This document shows positions 1 to 8,441 of a stretch of DNA of 64,000 bases, in pieces. Below the pieces are notes generated by a model, which did not search any database, was not told where the DNA came from, and was given only the letters and a program-made list of their open reading frames with translations. The position numbers and the translations under genes were made by a program. How positions within the stretch are numbered: position 1 is the first letter of the stretch; each line of letters starts with the position of its first letter. Source of the DNA: a virus; IMG/VR virus record IMGVR_UViG_3300018914_000001, positions 94,515-158,514 of that record; one strand, written 5' to 3'.

Positions 1-505
1 CTTTAAAGAGGTTAGAAAATATTCTGGTCGATACACTTTTACTCTTCATGGTTGGTCTTCTCTTGCGTCTGCTGGAAGAAATGATGCAAGTGCAATTAAA
101 AAGTCAATCATGGAGAATGGTTGTAATCTCATCTTCTTGCAAGGCGGTAGTGATATGTTTAGTGAATTTGAAGAGATTCTTGAACCTTATACAATGGCGG
201 ATTTTAACAATCTCATGAAGATGGAGCATTGCGGCATCTTCTCTATCAGATGGAAGGGGAAGACGCACAACTTCCAAGCGCACTTGCCGAAGATGACAGA
301 AGCATATATGAAAAAATACGATAATATGGAGCTGAATAATCTGGCAAGTCTTGCTTCGAAGTACAGCAGAGACAGAGAAGATGTTCGTAAGGATATTCTC
401 AACAGAATTAAGGATATGGCGAAGAACAGCATCAAGAATTACAATCAAGTAGAAATGGAGGATGGTCAAGATATTGATTCCTTGGGTGAGGAGGATGTAG
501 CATGA
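1..505 (+). CDS. C-terminal part of a type IV coupling protein-like ATPase (TraG/VirD4 type), cut by the window start
   Basis: Frame 2 is open from the first base to the TGA at 503-505, leaving the last 167 residues. The fragment begins in the region where coupling ATPases carry their last helicase-like motifs (residues resembling an arginine-rich VRKYSGRYTFTLHGWSSL segment), followed by an 'F-x-x-I-L-E-P-Y-T-x-x-D-F' stretch and a final beta region 'G-x-F-S-I-R-W-K-G-K' ending in a charged tail. This order resembles the TraM-recognition end of DNA-pumping coupling proteins. The Walker motifs lie outside the window. The stop overlaps the next start as ATGA, and the next gene is a plasmid-type relaxation protein, which supports the call. 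The role would be ATP-driven DNA transfer or partition at the membrane; a VirB4-like ATPase cannot be excluded. Confidence 0.55.
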   Translation, partial: FKEVRKYSGRYTFTLHGWSSLASAGRNDASAIKKSIMENGCNLIFLQGGSDMFSEFEEILEPYTMADFNNLMKMEHCGIFSIRWKGKTHNFQAHLPKMTEAYMKKYDNMELNNLASLASKYSRDREDVRKDILNRIKDMAKNSIKNYNQVEMEDGQDIDSLGEEDVA

Positions 506-1395
506 CCAAGAAAAAGGGTTGGTACGAGCGCGTGGAACAAGCGAGGATTACATCTGATTGGGTAAAGCTCAATTGTAATAACATTACAGATAGAGAGATG
601 GAATTGCTAAGAATCATTCACAAGAGGAAGTATGTACGGCGTGACCATTTAGAGGTTATCCATCCCGCTTACAGAGACATCCCGAATGGAGCGATTGTGC
701 TTAATCGCTCCATTCGTAAGCTTTTCGAAAAAATGTGCATTGACAAAGTGCATGAGCAAACAGGATATAAGGAAGGAAATAAACCATGTATTGTAGCATT
801 AGACAGAGCTGGGGCTATCATTCTTGGAGTGAGGTTTAATAGGCGTATTAAACAACACAAGACAGTTAAAGGTGGAAATATCCATGTTCATAAACGAGAA
901 GTGCCCATTCAATTCTTTCATGTAAATGGTGTCAATCAACTAGAAGTGGATACTATAAGATTTTGCATTAAGAATGAATGGAAGTTAGTCAGATGGGATA
1001 TAGAGGTTGCAAGAAAATTTATGTACAATAAAGAAAATATTAAACTTTCACCTGATGTTTTTATGATTATGGGCATAGGGAAAAAGCCATTGATTTCATT
1101 TGTGGAGTATGACACAGGAACAGAGGATAGAGGAAATTCTAAGAATTTTCCCATGATTGAGGAGAAATTAAATAAATACAGAAAATTTAGGCAATCAGGA
1201 CATTGGATGAAAGAAGGATGGTTCAAACGATTAAAAGAAGCAGGTTTTCCACTTATTATCTTTGTTACAGAAGATGAGAGACGATTAGACTTTGTAAAGA
1301 AAAAGGGAGATGAATTTAAGCTTCAAGTTGAGGTGGTTTTGTCAAAAGATTATATAAGGTTGCTAGAAAAATTAAAGGCTAACCTATTAGGCTAG
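502..1395 (+). CDS. Replication-relaxation family protein
   Basis: This 297-residue protein starts at an ATG preceded by GAGGAGG and overlaps the upstream stop. Residues about 25-105 look like a winged helix (ITDREMELLRIIHKRKYVRR, then a helix ending in GAIILG); the rest is an alpha/beta domain with a conserved-looking 'FVEYDTGTE' and 'LIIFVTED', features of the replication-relaxation family found on Gram-positive plasmids beside coupling ATPases. In plasmids the family is thought to assist DNA relaxation or transfer; no relaxase HUH motif is visible here. The last codons lie inside a hairpin shared with the convergent gene. The function in a phage is inferred. Confidence 0.7.
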   Translation: MTKKKGWYERVEQARITSDWVKLNCNNITDREMELLRIIHKRKYVRRDHLEVIHPAYRDIPNGAIVLNRSIRKLFEKMCIDKVHEQTGYKEGNKPCIVALDRAGAIILGVRFNRRIKQHKTVKGGNIHVHKREVPIQFFHVNGVNQLEVDTIRFCIKNEWKLVRWDIEVARKFMYNKENIKLSPDVFMIMGIGKKPLISFVEYDTGTEDRGNSKNFPMIEEKLNKYRKFRQSGHWMKEGWFKRLKEAGFPLIIFVTEDERRLDFVKKKGDEFKLQVEVVLSKDYIRLLEKLKANLLG

Positions 1396-1404
1396 CCTTT
1401 TCTT
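1374..1404. terminator. Bidirectional intrinsic terminator between convergent genes
   Basis: An 8-bp stem (aaaggcta 1374-1381 and tagccttt 1393-1400) is followed by TTCTTT on the plus strand, with an A-rich flank giving a U-tract on the minus strand. It contains the stop codons of both converging genes. Confidence 0.6.
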
Positions 1405-1606
1405 TATCATAAATTACAACAACTTTGTTGTCAATGAGCATGTCAATATAAATAATTTCACTCCCTTCTTCAATGATAACCCAAAAATAATGGTTAAACT
1501 CTTTTAGATCATAACATGGAACAAAATCAAATCCACTTCGGATAAGGTTTGGATCATCGCTACTTAATTGATAACTGTACCCTATTGTATACAGATGATT
1601 TCTCAT
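1379..1606 (-). CDS. Small protein of unknown function, translationally coupled to the recombinase
   Basis: This 75-residue ORF begins at an ATG overlapping the recombinase stop (ATGA at 1603-1606) and ends inside the convergent terminator. The sequence is mixed alpha/beta with aromatic residues and no recognised motif. Its position directly behind an integrase gene could fit an excisionase or accessory factor, but it is acidic rather than basic and has no visible helix-turn-helix, so no function is assigned. Confidence 0.6.
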   Translation of the reverse strand: MRNHLYTIGYSYQLSSDDPNLIRSGFDFVPCYDLKEFNHYFWVIIEEGSEIIYIDMLIDNKVVVIYDKEKASLIG

Positions 1607-2637
1607 TCTAATACCCCCACTTTACTCAGCAATTCGATTTGTGTTCCTCTGCTTGCGTTTTGTATGAGTGCAAGCAGTTCCTCTCTGGACAGGTGTTCCA
1701 ACGGCGACAAGTCTACCTTGCGTCCCATTTGTAGCGCGGCAAATGTAATGTGATTTTTGTGCTTTTCTACATAATACTTCCAAGTTGTTTGGATGTTTGA
1801 GTGATTGCCATGAATAGCCGCCTTTTGCAAATCGCCAGTTTCTTCCAGAACCCACATAACACCCATCTTCTTAATGGAGTGGAAGCTGATTTCACGCTCT
1901 TCTTCGATCCCCATTAGCGGGACAAGCTCATCAGTAACTGCTCTTTGAAGTGTCCGTTTGCAAATTTTAAACAACTTGCCGTCAAACCTTTTTGTGAGTT
2001 GGACAACCTTTTCAAATACGTTGTAAGGGATGGGTTTTTCATCTTTCTTCTTCCCTTTGTCTAAAACTGTTATCAAGACATACCCCTCATGTTGAGTGAA
2101 GTTGTCAATAGTGAGCTTGTGCAATGCTTCCAAGCGAATGCCAGTTCTAGCCGCCAATTCGATGGCAAGACTCTTTTGTTCACCGCTTGGAAGTGACTTG
2201 GCAAGTTCAATCATTTTTTCGACTTCATCCCATGTGAGCCAACCAATAGGCTTACTTTCGCCTTTGACTGTCTCTACATCAAAAATGGGAAGATGGATTA
2301 GCGTAGGGAAGTCTTTTGCCAAATGTCCAAATACTTGCCTCACTACAGACATTTTGTGATTGACAGTGCTTGCGGCATAGCACTCTACAAGCTCGTTTTT
2401 GTATTGAAGAATGTCGCTGTGCAAAATGCCGCCTTCACCTGTTTTGATGTCATCTACAGTGAGTTCATGAAGTTCTTTGCGGCACATATAGCGGAAGAAC
2501 TGGCGAATATCCCCCTCATAAGAAACCGCCGTCCGTTCTGAGTTGATGCGCTTATCATTAAGGAAAACCTCAATCATGCTTCCCACATCGCGCACACCAG
2601 AATGAAGCTTTACAACCCTACTTCCAATAGCTGTCAT
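1603..2637 (-). CDS. Tyrosine recombinase/integrase, divergent (HxxK box)
   Basis: 344 residues; the ATG is preceded by GGACGG. An N-terminal SAM-like core-binding domain (about 20-110) precedes a catalytic domain. Visible active-site candidates are Arg168 (TGIRLEAL), Lys around 194-198, His253-Lys256 (HSIK in place of the usual HxxR), His279 (HGNH) and Tyr288 or Tyr289 (TTWKYY). The family cuts and rejoins DNA through a tyrosyl-phosphate. Lys in place of the second Arg occurs in some family members, so activity is likely but not certain. About 55 residues follow the tyrosine, longer than usual. It is divergent from the helicase gene and shares a promoter region with it. It may be an integrase, a resolvase for dimers of a plasmid-like genome, or a telomere/genome-end processing relative. 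Confidence 0.85.
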   Translation of the reverse strand: MTAIGSRVVKLHSGVRDVGSMIEVFLNDKRINSERTAVSYEGDIRQFFRYMCRKELHELTVDDIKTGEGGILHSDILQYKNELVECYAASTVNHKMSVVRQVFGHLAKDFPTLIHLPIFDVETVKGESKPIGWLTWDEVEKMIELAKSLPSGEQKSLAIELAARTGIRLEALHKLTIDNFTQHEGYVLITVLDKGKKKDEKPIPYNVFEKVVQLTKRFDGKLFKICKRTLQRAVTDELVPLMGIEEEREISFHSIKKMGVMWVLEETGDLQKAAIHGNHSNIQTTWKYYVEKHKNHITFAALQMGRKVDLSPLEHLSREELLALIQNASRGTQIELLSKVGVLE

Positions 2638-2671
2638 TAGTTATCCGTCCTTTCACATCATGCTATGATCG

Positions 2672-2704
2672 AAATGTCACCCTTGGATTGATTATATGAC
2701 ATTT
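2672..2704. repeat. Inverted repeat in the divergent promoter region (operator candidate)
   Basis: AAATGTCA (2672-2679) and TGACATTT (2697-2704) form a perfect 8-bp inverted repeat with 17-bp spacing that straddles the -10 element of the recombinase promoter. The geometry suits a dimeric repressor; none is identified. Confidence 0.45.
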
Positions 2705-2719
2705 GCACCCGATTGTAAA
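2691..2719 (-). promoter_or_regulatory. Sigma-A promoter for the recombinase gene
   Basis: On the minus strand TTTACA (2714-2719) and TATAAT (2691-2696) are separated by 17 bp, about 55 bp ahead of the recombinase ATG. Confidence 0.6.
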
Positions 2720-2748
2720 CATCCTCCAAGGAAAAATTTTTATTCATC

Positions 2749-2777
2749 TTGACTATTCCTCTAATTATTGGTATAGT
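2749..2777 (+). promoter_or_regulatory. Sigma-A promoter for the helicase gene
   Basis: TTGACT (2749-2754), 17-bp spacer, TATAGT (2772-2777); the TTG start of the helicase lies about 33 bp downstream of the expected transcription start. Confidence 0.7.
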
Positions 2778-2816
2778 AGAATAAGCGATATTGGAACGCA
2801 AGGAGGAGGAGTTTAC

Positions 2817-5051
2817 TTGTCTAAGAAAGAGGAATTGATTCGTCTAGACGTACAAATTATTAGAGACACTTTCATGACACATGATGGAAGTGGTTACGCC
2901 GTTTATGAGGTGGAGGTTTTTAATATTGGAGATATTTTGCCTAAAGATGAACTTCCTTTCTACGGCAGTTCGTTTGTGACGAAAGTAAAGGGAAATTTTG
3001 AAAAAAAATTCCACGCTGGCGAAGAGTACAGCATGTATTGTGTCCTTGAAGACCATCCAAGATACGGAAAGCAGTACAAAGTGCAAATTGTTCAGGCGAA
3101 ATTTGATACTGTTGCCAGTGCTAAGGCTTTTCTTATGGAATTTTGTGAGCCTTCTATTGTCAATCAATTAATCGAACACTATGGCGCTGGTGTTATCGAA
3201 AAGATTCTCAACAAAGAAGTGGATACAAATTACATTAAGGGAATGGGCAGTCATCGCTTCAATCTTTTGTATGAGAAAGTAAAAGAAAATGAATATATGA
3301 AGGATATTATTATAGAACTTGGAGAGTTTGGCATTACACCACTTCAGATGAAGAAAGCTGTCGCACTCTTTGGGGCAAACGCAGTTCAGCGTATCAAAGA
3401 AAATCCTTATGAACTGTGTAAGATTAGTGGCATTGGTTTCTTAAAAGCTGATGAAATTGCACAAGGTATGGGGTTCGATATGAAAAGCCCTTTTCGTGTA
3501 AAAGAATGTATTAAATACGTTCTTATGCAAAACAGCAAAGACGGACATTCTTGGATGGAGAGGGACGAAGTAATACAAGGTGTCCAAGATAATACTCGTC
3601 TTTCTAGAGCGGATGTTGAAAAACATGCCTTCGATATCGAAGGAGTTGTTGAACTTCATGATGGTGACGGAGGCAACGAACGCTTTGCTTTAGAGAAAGC
3701 CTTTAAAGCAGAGAAGTTCATTGCCGAAACATTGCTCAAAATGCGCGACTCTAGTACTGAGCTAGATTATGATGCAGATGCTTTTATCGAAGAGCAGATG
3801 AAGAAGTACAACATCACTCTTACAGATGAACAGAAGCAGATTTTCTACAACCTTAAAAAGAATAGAGTGAACTTTCTTGTGGGGTACGCTGGTTGTGGGA
3901 AATCTTTTTTGCAAAAAATGATCTTGAATCTAATGGATAAAATGAAAAAGCATGTTCTTTTATTGGCTCCTACAGGTAAAGCCGCTAAGGTGATGGAAGG
4001 ATACACTGGTAGAGATGCATCAACAATTCATCGTGCGGTTGGATACATTGAAGGATTCGATGAGGTTAAAGATATCATTGCTGACTTTATCATTCTTGAC
4101 GAGGCATCTATGGCTGACATTTATATTTTGAGAATGCTTTTTAAAGCATTAAAGAATCCAAATGTCCGTATTTTGATCGTTGGTGACGACTTCCAAATTC
4201 CATCTGTAGGAGTAGGGAATTTCTTGCATGACTGCATCGAAAGTAATGCATTTTTGGTTACTAAGCTCACAAAGGTATTCCGTCAAGAAGATGGGGGTAT
4301 CCTTGATATCGCAACCAAAACACGTTTGAAGCAAAAATTTATCAGTACCAATTTCCTTGGCAAAGCAGAGTTTGGCTCTGATACCGTTATCTGGTGTGTT
4401 CCACAAGAGAAAATGGTAAATGGTTATACGTACTGCTACAAGCAAGCCTTGGAAGCTGGATATAAAGTGGATGATATTATCATCCTATCACCGCGCAAAG
4501 CAGGAGAGCTTGGGACAGAGGCTGTTAACAAAACTATCCAGTCTATTGTAAACCCTCCAGCAGACAACAAACGAGAAGTCAATTTTCACAATGTTATCTT
4601 TAGAGAAGGTGACAGAGTTATTAATATCAAAAATAACTACAAAGCTTTGATTCACTACAAACTTCTCAAAGGGGCAGACGAAGAAGAGTGCACGACTGTT
4701 GTTTATAATGGTGATACTGGCGTAATTGTCGAAATTAACGACATAGAGAAATATATCCTCATCGACTATGGCTTCGATATTATCAGAACGTATTACATCC
4801 AGCTTGAAACTATACTTCATTCGTATTGCCTTACCATTCATAAATCACAAGGCTCTGGATTTAGTGCGGTCATTGTGCTTGCTGACAAAGCTCACAAATG
4901 GCAATTAAACGCAAATCTTCTTTACACTGCTTGGACTCGTGCAAAGAAATTCTTGCGTGGTTTATGTCAGGCAGATGTAATTAACTCCGCGATGAGGAAA
5001 AACGTCAATCTCACACGTAATACATTCCTTTGTGAATTTTTGAAAAATTAG
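2817..5051 (+). CDS. recD2: RecD-like (RecD2/TraA-type) SF1 DNA helicase
   Basis: The start is placed at the TTG at 2817, directly behind AAGGAGGAGG; an upstream in-frame ATG at 2703 has no ribosome site and precedes the promoter. The 744-residue product has an N-terminal OB-like region, helix-hairpin-helix-like segments (IKGMGSHR, KISGIGFLKADE), then a helicase core: Walker A GYAGCGKS (about residue 355), Walker B LDEAS (about 424), GDDFQIPSVG, and a C-terminal motif IHKSQGSGF with AWTRAKK (about 670-700). RecD2 proteins are 5'-3' helicases in recombination and repair without RecBC partners; a phage copy likely serves replication or recombination. It is transcribed alone from its own promoter. 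Confidence 0.88.
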   Translation: MSKKEELIRLDVQIIRDTFMTHDGSGYAVYEVEVFNIGDILPKDELPFYGSSFVTKVKGNFEKKFHAGEEYSMYCVLEDHPRYGKQYKVQIVQAKFDTVASAKAFLMEFCEPSIVNQLIEHYGAGVIEKILNKEVDTNYIKGMGSHRFNLLYEKVKENEYMKDIIIELGEFGITPLQMKKAVALFGANAVQRIKENPYELCKISGIGFLKADEIAQGMGFDMKSPFRVKECIKYVLMQNSKDGHSWMERDEVIQGVQDNTRLSRADVEKHAFDIEGVVELHDGDGGNERFALEKAFKAEKFIAETLLKMRDSSTELDYDADAFIEEQMKKYNITLTDEQKQIFYNLKKNRVNFLVGYAGCGKSFLQKMILNLMDKMKKHVLLLAPTGKAAKVMEGYTGRDASTIHRAVGYIEGFDEVKDIIADFIILDEASMADIYILRMLFKALKNPNVRILIVGDDFQIPSVGVGNFLHDCIESNAFLVTKLTKVFRQEDGGILDIATKTRLKQKFISTNFLGKAEFGSDTVIWCVPQEKMVNGYTYCYKQALEAGYKVDDIIILSPRKAGELGTEAVNKTIQSIVNPPADNKREVNFHNVIFREGDRVINIKNNYKALIHYKLLKGADEEECTTVVYNGDTGVIVEINDIEKYILIDYGFDIIRTYYIQLETILHSYCLTIHKSQGSGFSAVIVLADKAHKWQLNANLLYTAWTRAKKFLRGLCQADVINSAMRKNVNLTRNTFLCEFLKN

Positions 5052-5054
5052 ATA

Positions 5055-5083
5055 TTGACAAATCGTTCAATTCATGCTATTAT
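5055..5083 (+). promoter_or_regulatory. Sigma-A promoter P1 upstream of the HTH/zinc-finger gene
   Basis: TTGACA (5055-5060), 17-bp spacer, TATTAT (5078-5083). Transcripts from here would carry a leader of about 135 nt that includes the inverted repeat at 5111-5162. Confidence 0.65.
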
Positions 5084-5110
5084 TAAGGTAATGACATGAA
5101 TACATTTCAC

Positions 5111-5162
5111 TCCCGCCAACTTAGTTTAATCACAGAATTGTTGATAGAACTAGTTGACGGGA
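5111..5162. repeat. Imperfect inverted repeat overlapping promoter P2
   Basis: The arms tcccgccaacttagt(t) (5111-5126) and aactagttgacggga (5148-5162) pair over about 15 positions with one mismatch and one bulge. The right arm contains the -35 TTGACG of P2, so the repeat may be an operator in DNA or a hairpin in the leader of P1 transcripts. Confidence 0.5.
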
Positions 5163-5182
5163 GGTGAATATTGTGATATAGT
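5154..5182 (+). promoter_or_regulatory. Promoter P2 with TATAGTCAAGA start region
   Basis: TTGACG (5154-5159), 17-bp spacer, TATAGT (5177-5182) followed by CAAGATATTAAC. The -10 and following bases match those near both tRNA promoters (8902 and 9521). Confidence 0.55.
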
Positions 5183-5226
5183 CAAGATATTAACTATCTT
5201 CACATGAACGATTGGGGGTGTTGACT

Positions 5227-5787
5227 ATGGGGCTAGTAAAAATCGACACTCATAAAGCAGAACGACAGTTCGAATGTATTAGCTTTAGTGATGTTGACTG
5301 CATCAAGGGCTTAATTAAATACAGATGGATGATTGACACTTATCAAGGTATAGGCTTCAACAGGAATTATAATTCAGCAGGAGATGTAAAACCTATGAAT
5401 GCCGAACTTATTGTTACATACATCGACTTGGATAACCTTATTAAGAGATGTAATTTTAGTGAAAAACAATTGGAAATCATTAGACTCTTAATGCAGGGAA
5501 ATTCAGAGCAGGATGTTGCCGATCATTTTGGGCAGGATGTAAGTGGTATCAATAGAACATTCAATCTGATATGCGCTAAGATTAAAGCCAAACATGATTT
5601 TTCATGGAAATACGAATATATGTTTATGAATAACCTTAAAGCACCTTGGAGCTATAAAAGATGCAATAAGTGCGAAGAATCGAAGCCAGCGATTGCAGAG
5701 TTTTATGGTAACGATAAGCGAAACAAGGATGGTTTAAAAGGTATTTGCAAGGTATGCGAATCTTCTTCGAAATCATCCACGAAATAG
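5227..5787 (+). CDS. HTH and zinc-finger protein, probable transcription regulator
   Basis: Start chosen at ATG 5227 behind GGGGGTG; an in-frame TTG at 5212 overlaps that ribosome site. The 186-residue product has a central sigma-region-4/LuxR-like segment (about 80-125: SEKQLEIIRLLMQGNSEQDV, DHFGQDVSGINRTF) and a C-terminal zinc-binding motif CNKC..CKVC (about 145-180), similar in pattern to the zinc finger of the small terminase gene at 10881. Two promoters and an inverted repeat precede it, suggesting regulated expression. It could control middle or late transcription; that role is inferred from fold and position only. Confidence 0.6.
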   Translation: MGLVKIDTHKAERQFECISFSDVDCIKGLIKYRWMIDTYQGIGFNRNYNSAGDVKPMNAELIVTYIDLDNLIKRCNFSEKQLEIIRLLMQGNSEQDVADHFGQDVSGINRTFNLICAKIKAKHDFSWKYEYMFMNNLKAPWSYKRCNKCEESKPAIAEFYGNDKRNKDGLKGICKVCESSSKSSTK

Positions 5788-5803
5788 AGTCGATAAAAGA
5801 CTC
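5787..5803 (+). other. Small intergenic hairpin
   Basis: GAGTC (5787-5791) and GACTC (5799-5803) enclose a 7-nt A-rich loop directly after the upstream stop codon. There is no U-tract, so an mRNA processing or stability element is more likely than a terminator. Confidence 0.35.
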
Positions 5804-5837
5804 GCACCTTGCGGAATGAAAGTAGGTGGAACGATAG

Positions 5838-6680
5838 ATGACGATGTTTAAGATCAAGATGCCAGATGGACATACAAAGATTATGAGGTATAATCGCGAA
5901 ACTTCAATAGAAGAAAAAATGAGTTTAGTTGAAGAGCATATCTTAAATCGCTGGGAAGAGTCCTTTAAAAACTACTGGCTAAGTAGCAATACTATCAAGC
6001 AGATTCTTGATAGATGTGCGACATTTATCTTGCTAGGTCAATCTAAAAATGCTGGCATTCTAACCAGCTACAAGATTGACAAGGTAAACTCAAAAGAGAT
6101 TCCAGCGTCTAATGCAAATGATACCGCGCAGAATCTAATTTATGGCGAGTACAATCCAAGCGCAGATAATGCATCTGGATATGCGAGTGTTACGCTTACA
6201 ACACAAGAGCCTTCAATCGACTTATCAAAGATAAGTGATAGCCAGCTTCGAAAGGAGCAGGAGAAAGAAGCTAAAAGAGTTGGGAGATGGAAAACTTCAA
6301 AAACTCGCAAGCTATACAAGCTTTTCTCCACTCCAGAGATTACCACATACAAATTGAAAAGAGTCAAGGACAATGAAGGCAATGTAGTTACAAATGTTTT
6401 TGGTCAAGCAGTTTTTTTTGATGAAAAGACAACAATTGGTGGCAACCAAGGATTTGACCGATCTGCTTCTAAAGCAGAATGGTGTCGCGTTGACACTGAC
6501 AATAGATTCATATTTCAAGGAGCCGTCTATGAAATAGACAAGTCTGTCAAGCAATACAAGGTAGGCAAGGACAATGAATGTGAAATGGATATGATTCTAG
6601 TAATTCTCGCAGATGAAGATATTCATTTCTTCGATATGAATATCGAAGAAATAGTACACACATTAATCAAGCGAGTATAA
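5838..6680 (+). CDS. Unknown protein, 280 residues
   Basis: Starts at ATG 5838 (or 5844) behind AGGTGG. No family is recognised. Residues 1-60 are alpha/beta with a possible N-terminal beta hairpin (MFKIKMPDGHTKIMRY); residues about 120-155 are low-complexity and charged (SQLRKEQEKEAKRVGRW), and the C-terminal third is acidic beta-rich sequence with 'FIFQGAVYEID' and 'ILVILADEDIHFFD'. It lies between the HTH/zinc-finger gene and the HU-like gene and is probably cotranscribed with them. Confidence 0.65.
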   Translation: MTMFKIKMPDGHTKIMRYNRETSIEEKMSLVEEHILNRWEESFKNYWLSSNTIKQILDRCATFILLGQSKNAGILTSYKIDKVNSKEIPASNANDTAQNLIYGEYNPSADNASGYASVTLTTQEPSIDLSKISDSQLRKEQEKEAKRVGRWKTSKTRKLYKLFSTPEITTYKLKRVKDNEGNVVTNVFGQAVFFDEKTTIGGNQGFDRSASKAEWCRVDTDNRFIFQGAVYEIDKSVKQYKVGKDNECEMDMILVILADEDIHFFDMNIEEIVHTLIKRV

Positions 6681-6730
6681 CTCGCCTGAAATATATCACA
6701 CATAAGATGATCTAAAGGAGATGATTTGTA

Positions 6731-7054
6731 ATGGAATTTATTAAAGCAAACAAAAAGGATTTTATCGCGGCAATGGCAGAACTGAATGGAATGACAAAGA
6801 AGGCGGCTGGTGAGGCTGTGGATGCGTTTCTTCTGACTCTAGAGCATCTAACTGCACAACGTAAGGAAGTTAACCTAAATGGCTATCTTGCTACTGAGTT
6901 GAAAGTAGTAGAAGCATATGTTGGTCGCAATCCTAAGACTGGCGAGTCTGTCAATGTACCTGAAAAGATTAAGGTTAAAGCTTCCGCAAAAGCAAAACTG
7001 AAGCGTGCGGCTGAAACTGGCGAAATTTCTGGTTCTACCGAAGACGCTGAATAA
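6731..7054 (+). CDS. HU/IHF-family DNA-binding protein
   Basis: The 107-residue product starts at ATG 6731 behind AAAGGAGATGA. The N-terminal helices (KKDFIAAMAELNGMTKKAAG) and the beta-arm signature (VNLNGYLATELKV, then VGRNPKTGESVNVP) are those of HU, including the RNP-type tip that intercalates into the minor groove. The C-terminal 15 residues are an acidic tail (ISGSTEDAE) that ordinary HU lacks. HU bends DNA and aids replication, recombination or packaging; a phage copy may compact or protect phage DNA. The gene ends in a strong hairpin. Confidence 0.88.
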   Translation: MEFIKANKKDFIAAMAELNGMTKKAAGEAVDAFLLTLEHLTAQRKEVNLNGYLATELKVVEAYVGRNPKTGESVNVPEKIKVKASAKAKLKRAAETGEISGSTEDAE

Positions 7055-7068
7055 TTTTTGATTCAAAT

Positions 7069-7098
7069 GAAAGCGCTTACATTCGTGTGAGCGCTTTC
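7069..7098 (+). terminator. Hairpin downstream of the HU-like gene
   Basis: GAAAGCGCTTACA (7069-7081) pairs with TGTGAGCGCTTTC (7086-7098) with one wobble. The following U-tract is weak (TACTACTT), so it may act as a partial terminator or 3' stabiliser. Confidence 0.5.
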
Positions 7099-7137
7099 TA
7101 CTACTTACACCAAAATCTAGCTTGGGGGTGTGTTTAA

Positions 7138-8421
7138 ATGAAACCACATAAGTTTTTATTTGACACCAATGCACTACTGCACAACCCTCACTACTTAGAA
7201 GAGGTTGATGGTACTATTTTCATCCCTCTGACAGTCTTGAAGGAACTGGACAAAATCAAATCTGAGTTTAATACAGAGCGTGGATTCAAAGCTAGGAATG
7301 CTGTGCGGAAGCTAAAATCTCTGTCAAGTGTTGAATATGGACTAGGGCATGTTTCGGCAGGATGGATTGAAAACAATGATGATAGCATTGTTCAATTTGC
7401 CGTAGAACATGAGACAGGGATTGTTACTGGCGATTTCTTAATGCAACTAAAATCTAAAGCGAAGTTCAGAGAATATTTTACTGAACGTGGATGGCTTAAA
7501 GGTTTAAGTGAAAATGAAGTAAATGCACTATTGGACGAATGGGTCATCGAAGCAAATAACAACGATGATTATATCAGATATACAGGCGTTGAAGAATTGC
7601 TGTTAAATCTTGACCTAGAAGAAGATAAAATCATTCTTGCTTCTATTTATGAAGGCAACAATCCTTTGAATCTTTTAAATAATCAATATCTGATTCTTAA
7701 AGACACAAGAGAAAAATTTATCAATGAGATAACAGGTAGGATTGATTACAAGATGATTGACGTTTTTCGTTGGACAGGTCAAAGCTTTGAAAAGCTTTTG
7801 AAACCGCCAAAGAATCTGAAAGGGAAGACAATTTATCAGGATTGTGCAATTGACTTGCTAATGAATAAGAATATCCCTATTAAGATTATTGCTGGAACAT
7901 ATGGTTCAGGGAAAACATTTCTAGCTATGAAGGCAGGGTTGCATCATGTGAGAGAAAAAGGCACATATGCGAAGATTGTTGCAGTTCGCAACCCAATTGG
8001 ATCAGGTGAAGAAATTGGTTTTCTTCCAGGCGATAAAAGCGAAAAGATTGGCGACTTCTTCAGGCCAATTGTTCAATATCTGGATAGAGGCGAGTTTGAA
8101 CTAGCTGAAATGACGCAAAGAGGTCAGCTAGAATGCGAGATTCCTTTCTATATGAAAGGACTTTCAATTCCAGAAGCATTCATTATTGTTGATGAAGCAG
8201 AAGACCTTGATGTAAAGACGTTGAAGCTGATTGGCACTCGTTTAGCGGTGAATTCAGCCATTGTTTTTTCAGGTGATTATAAACAGGCTGAAGGAAAATA
8301 CCTATACGACAATGGATTGCTGAAGATGATTGATAAGCTTAAAGGCAACTCTTTGGTTGGTATTGTGGTTCTTCCTGACGATGTTCGCTCTGAAGCTTCC
8401 AAGGTCTTTGCAGACATGTAG
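7138..8421 (+). CDS. phoH: PhoH family ATPase with N-terminal PIN domain
   Basis: 427 residues, ATG behind GGGGGTG. Residues 1-140 form a PIN RNase domain (LFDTNALLHNP with the first catalytic Asp, GIVTGDFLM with a later acidic residue). The C-terminal half is a PhoH ATPase: Walker A GTYGSGKT (about 252-259), Walker B IIVDEAED (about 349), then GDYKQ and the DDVRS arginine motif. This PIN-PhoH (PhoH2/YlaK) arrangement acts as an RNA helicase-RNase in the families studied; PhoH genes are common in phages, though their job is unsettled. Two small genes follow in the same operon. Confidence 0.9.
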   Translation: MKPHKFLFDTNALLHNPHYLEEVDGTIFIPLTVLKELDKIKSEFNTERGFKARNAVRKLKSLSSVEYGLGHVSAGWIENNDDSIVQFAVEHETGIVTGDFLMQLKSKAKFREYFTERGWLKGLSENEVNALLDEWVIEANNNDDYIRYTGVEELLLNLDLEEDKIILASIYEGNNPLNLLNNQYLILKDTREKFINEITGRIDYKMIDVFRWTGQSFEKLLKPPKNLKGKTIYQDCAIDLLMNKNIPIKIIAGTYGSGKTFLAMKAGLHHVREKGTYAKIVAVRNPIGSGEEIGFLPGDKSEKIGDFFRPIVQYLDRGEFELAEMTQRGQLECEIPFYMKGLSIPEAFIIVDEAEDLDVKTLKLIGTRLAVNSAIVFSGDYKQAEGKYLYDNGLLKMIDKLKGNSLVGIVVLPDDVRSEASKVFADM

Positions 8422-8441
8422 GATGAAAGTGGTGATTGTGA

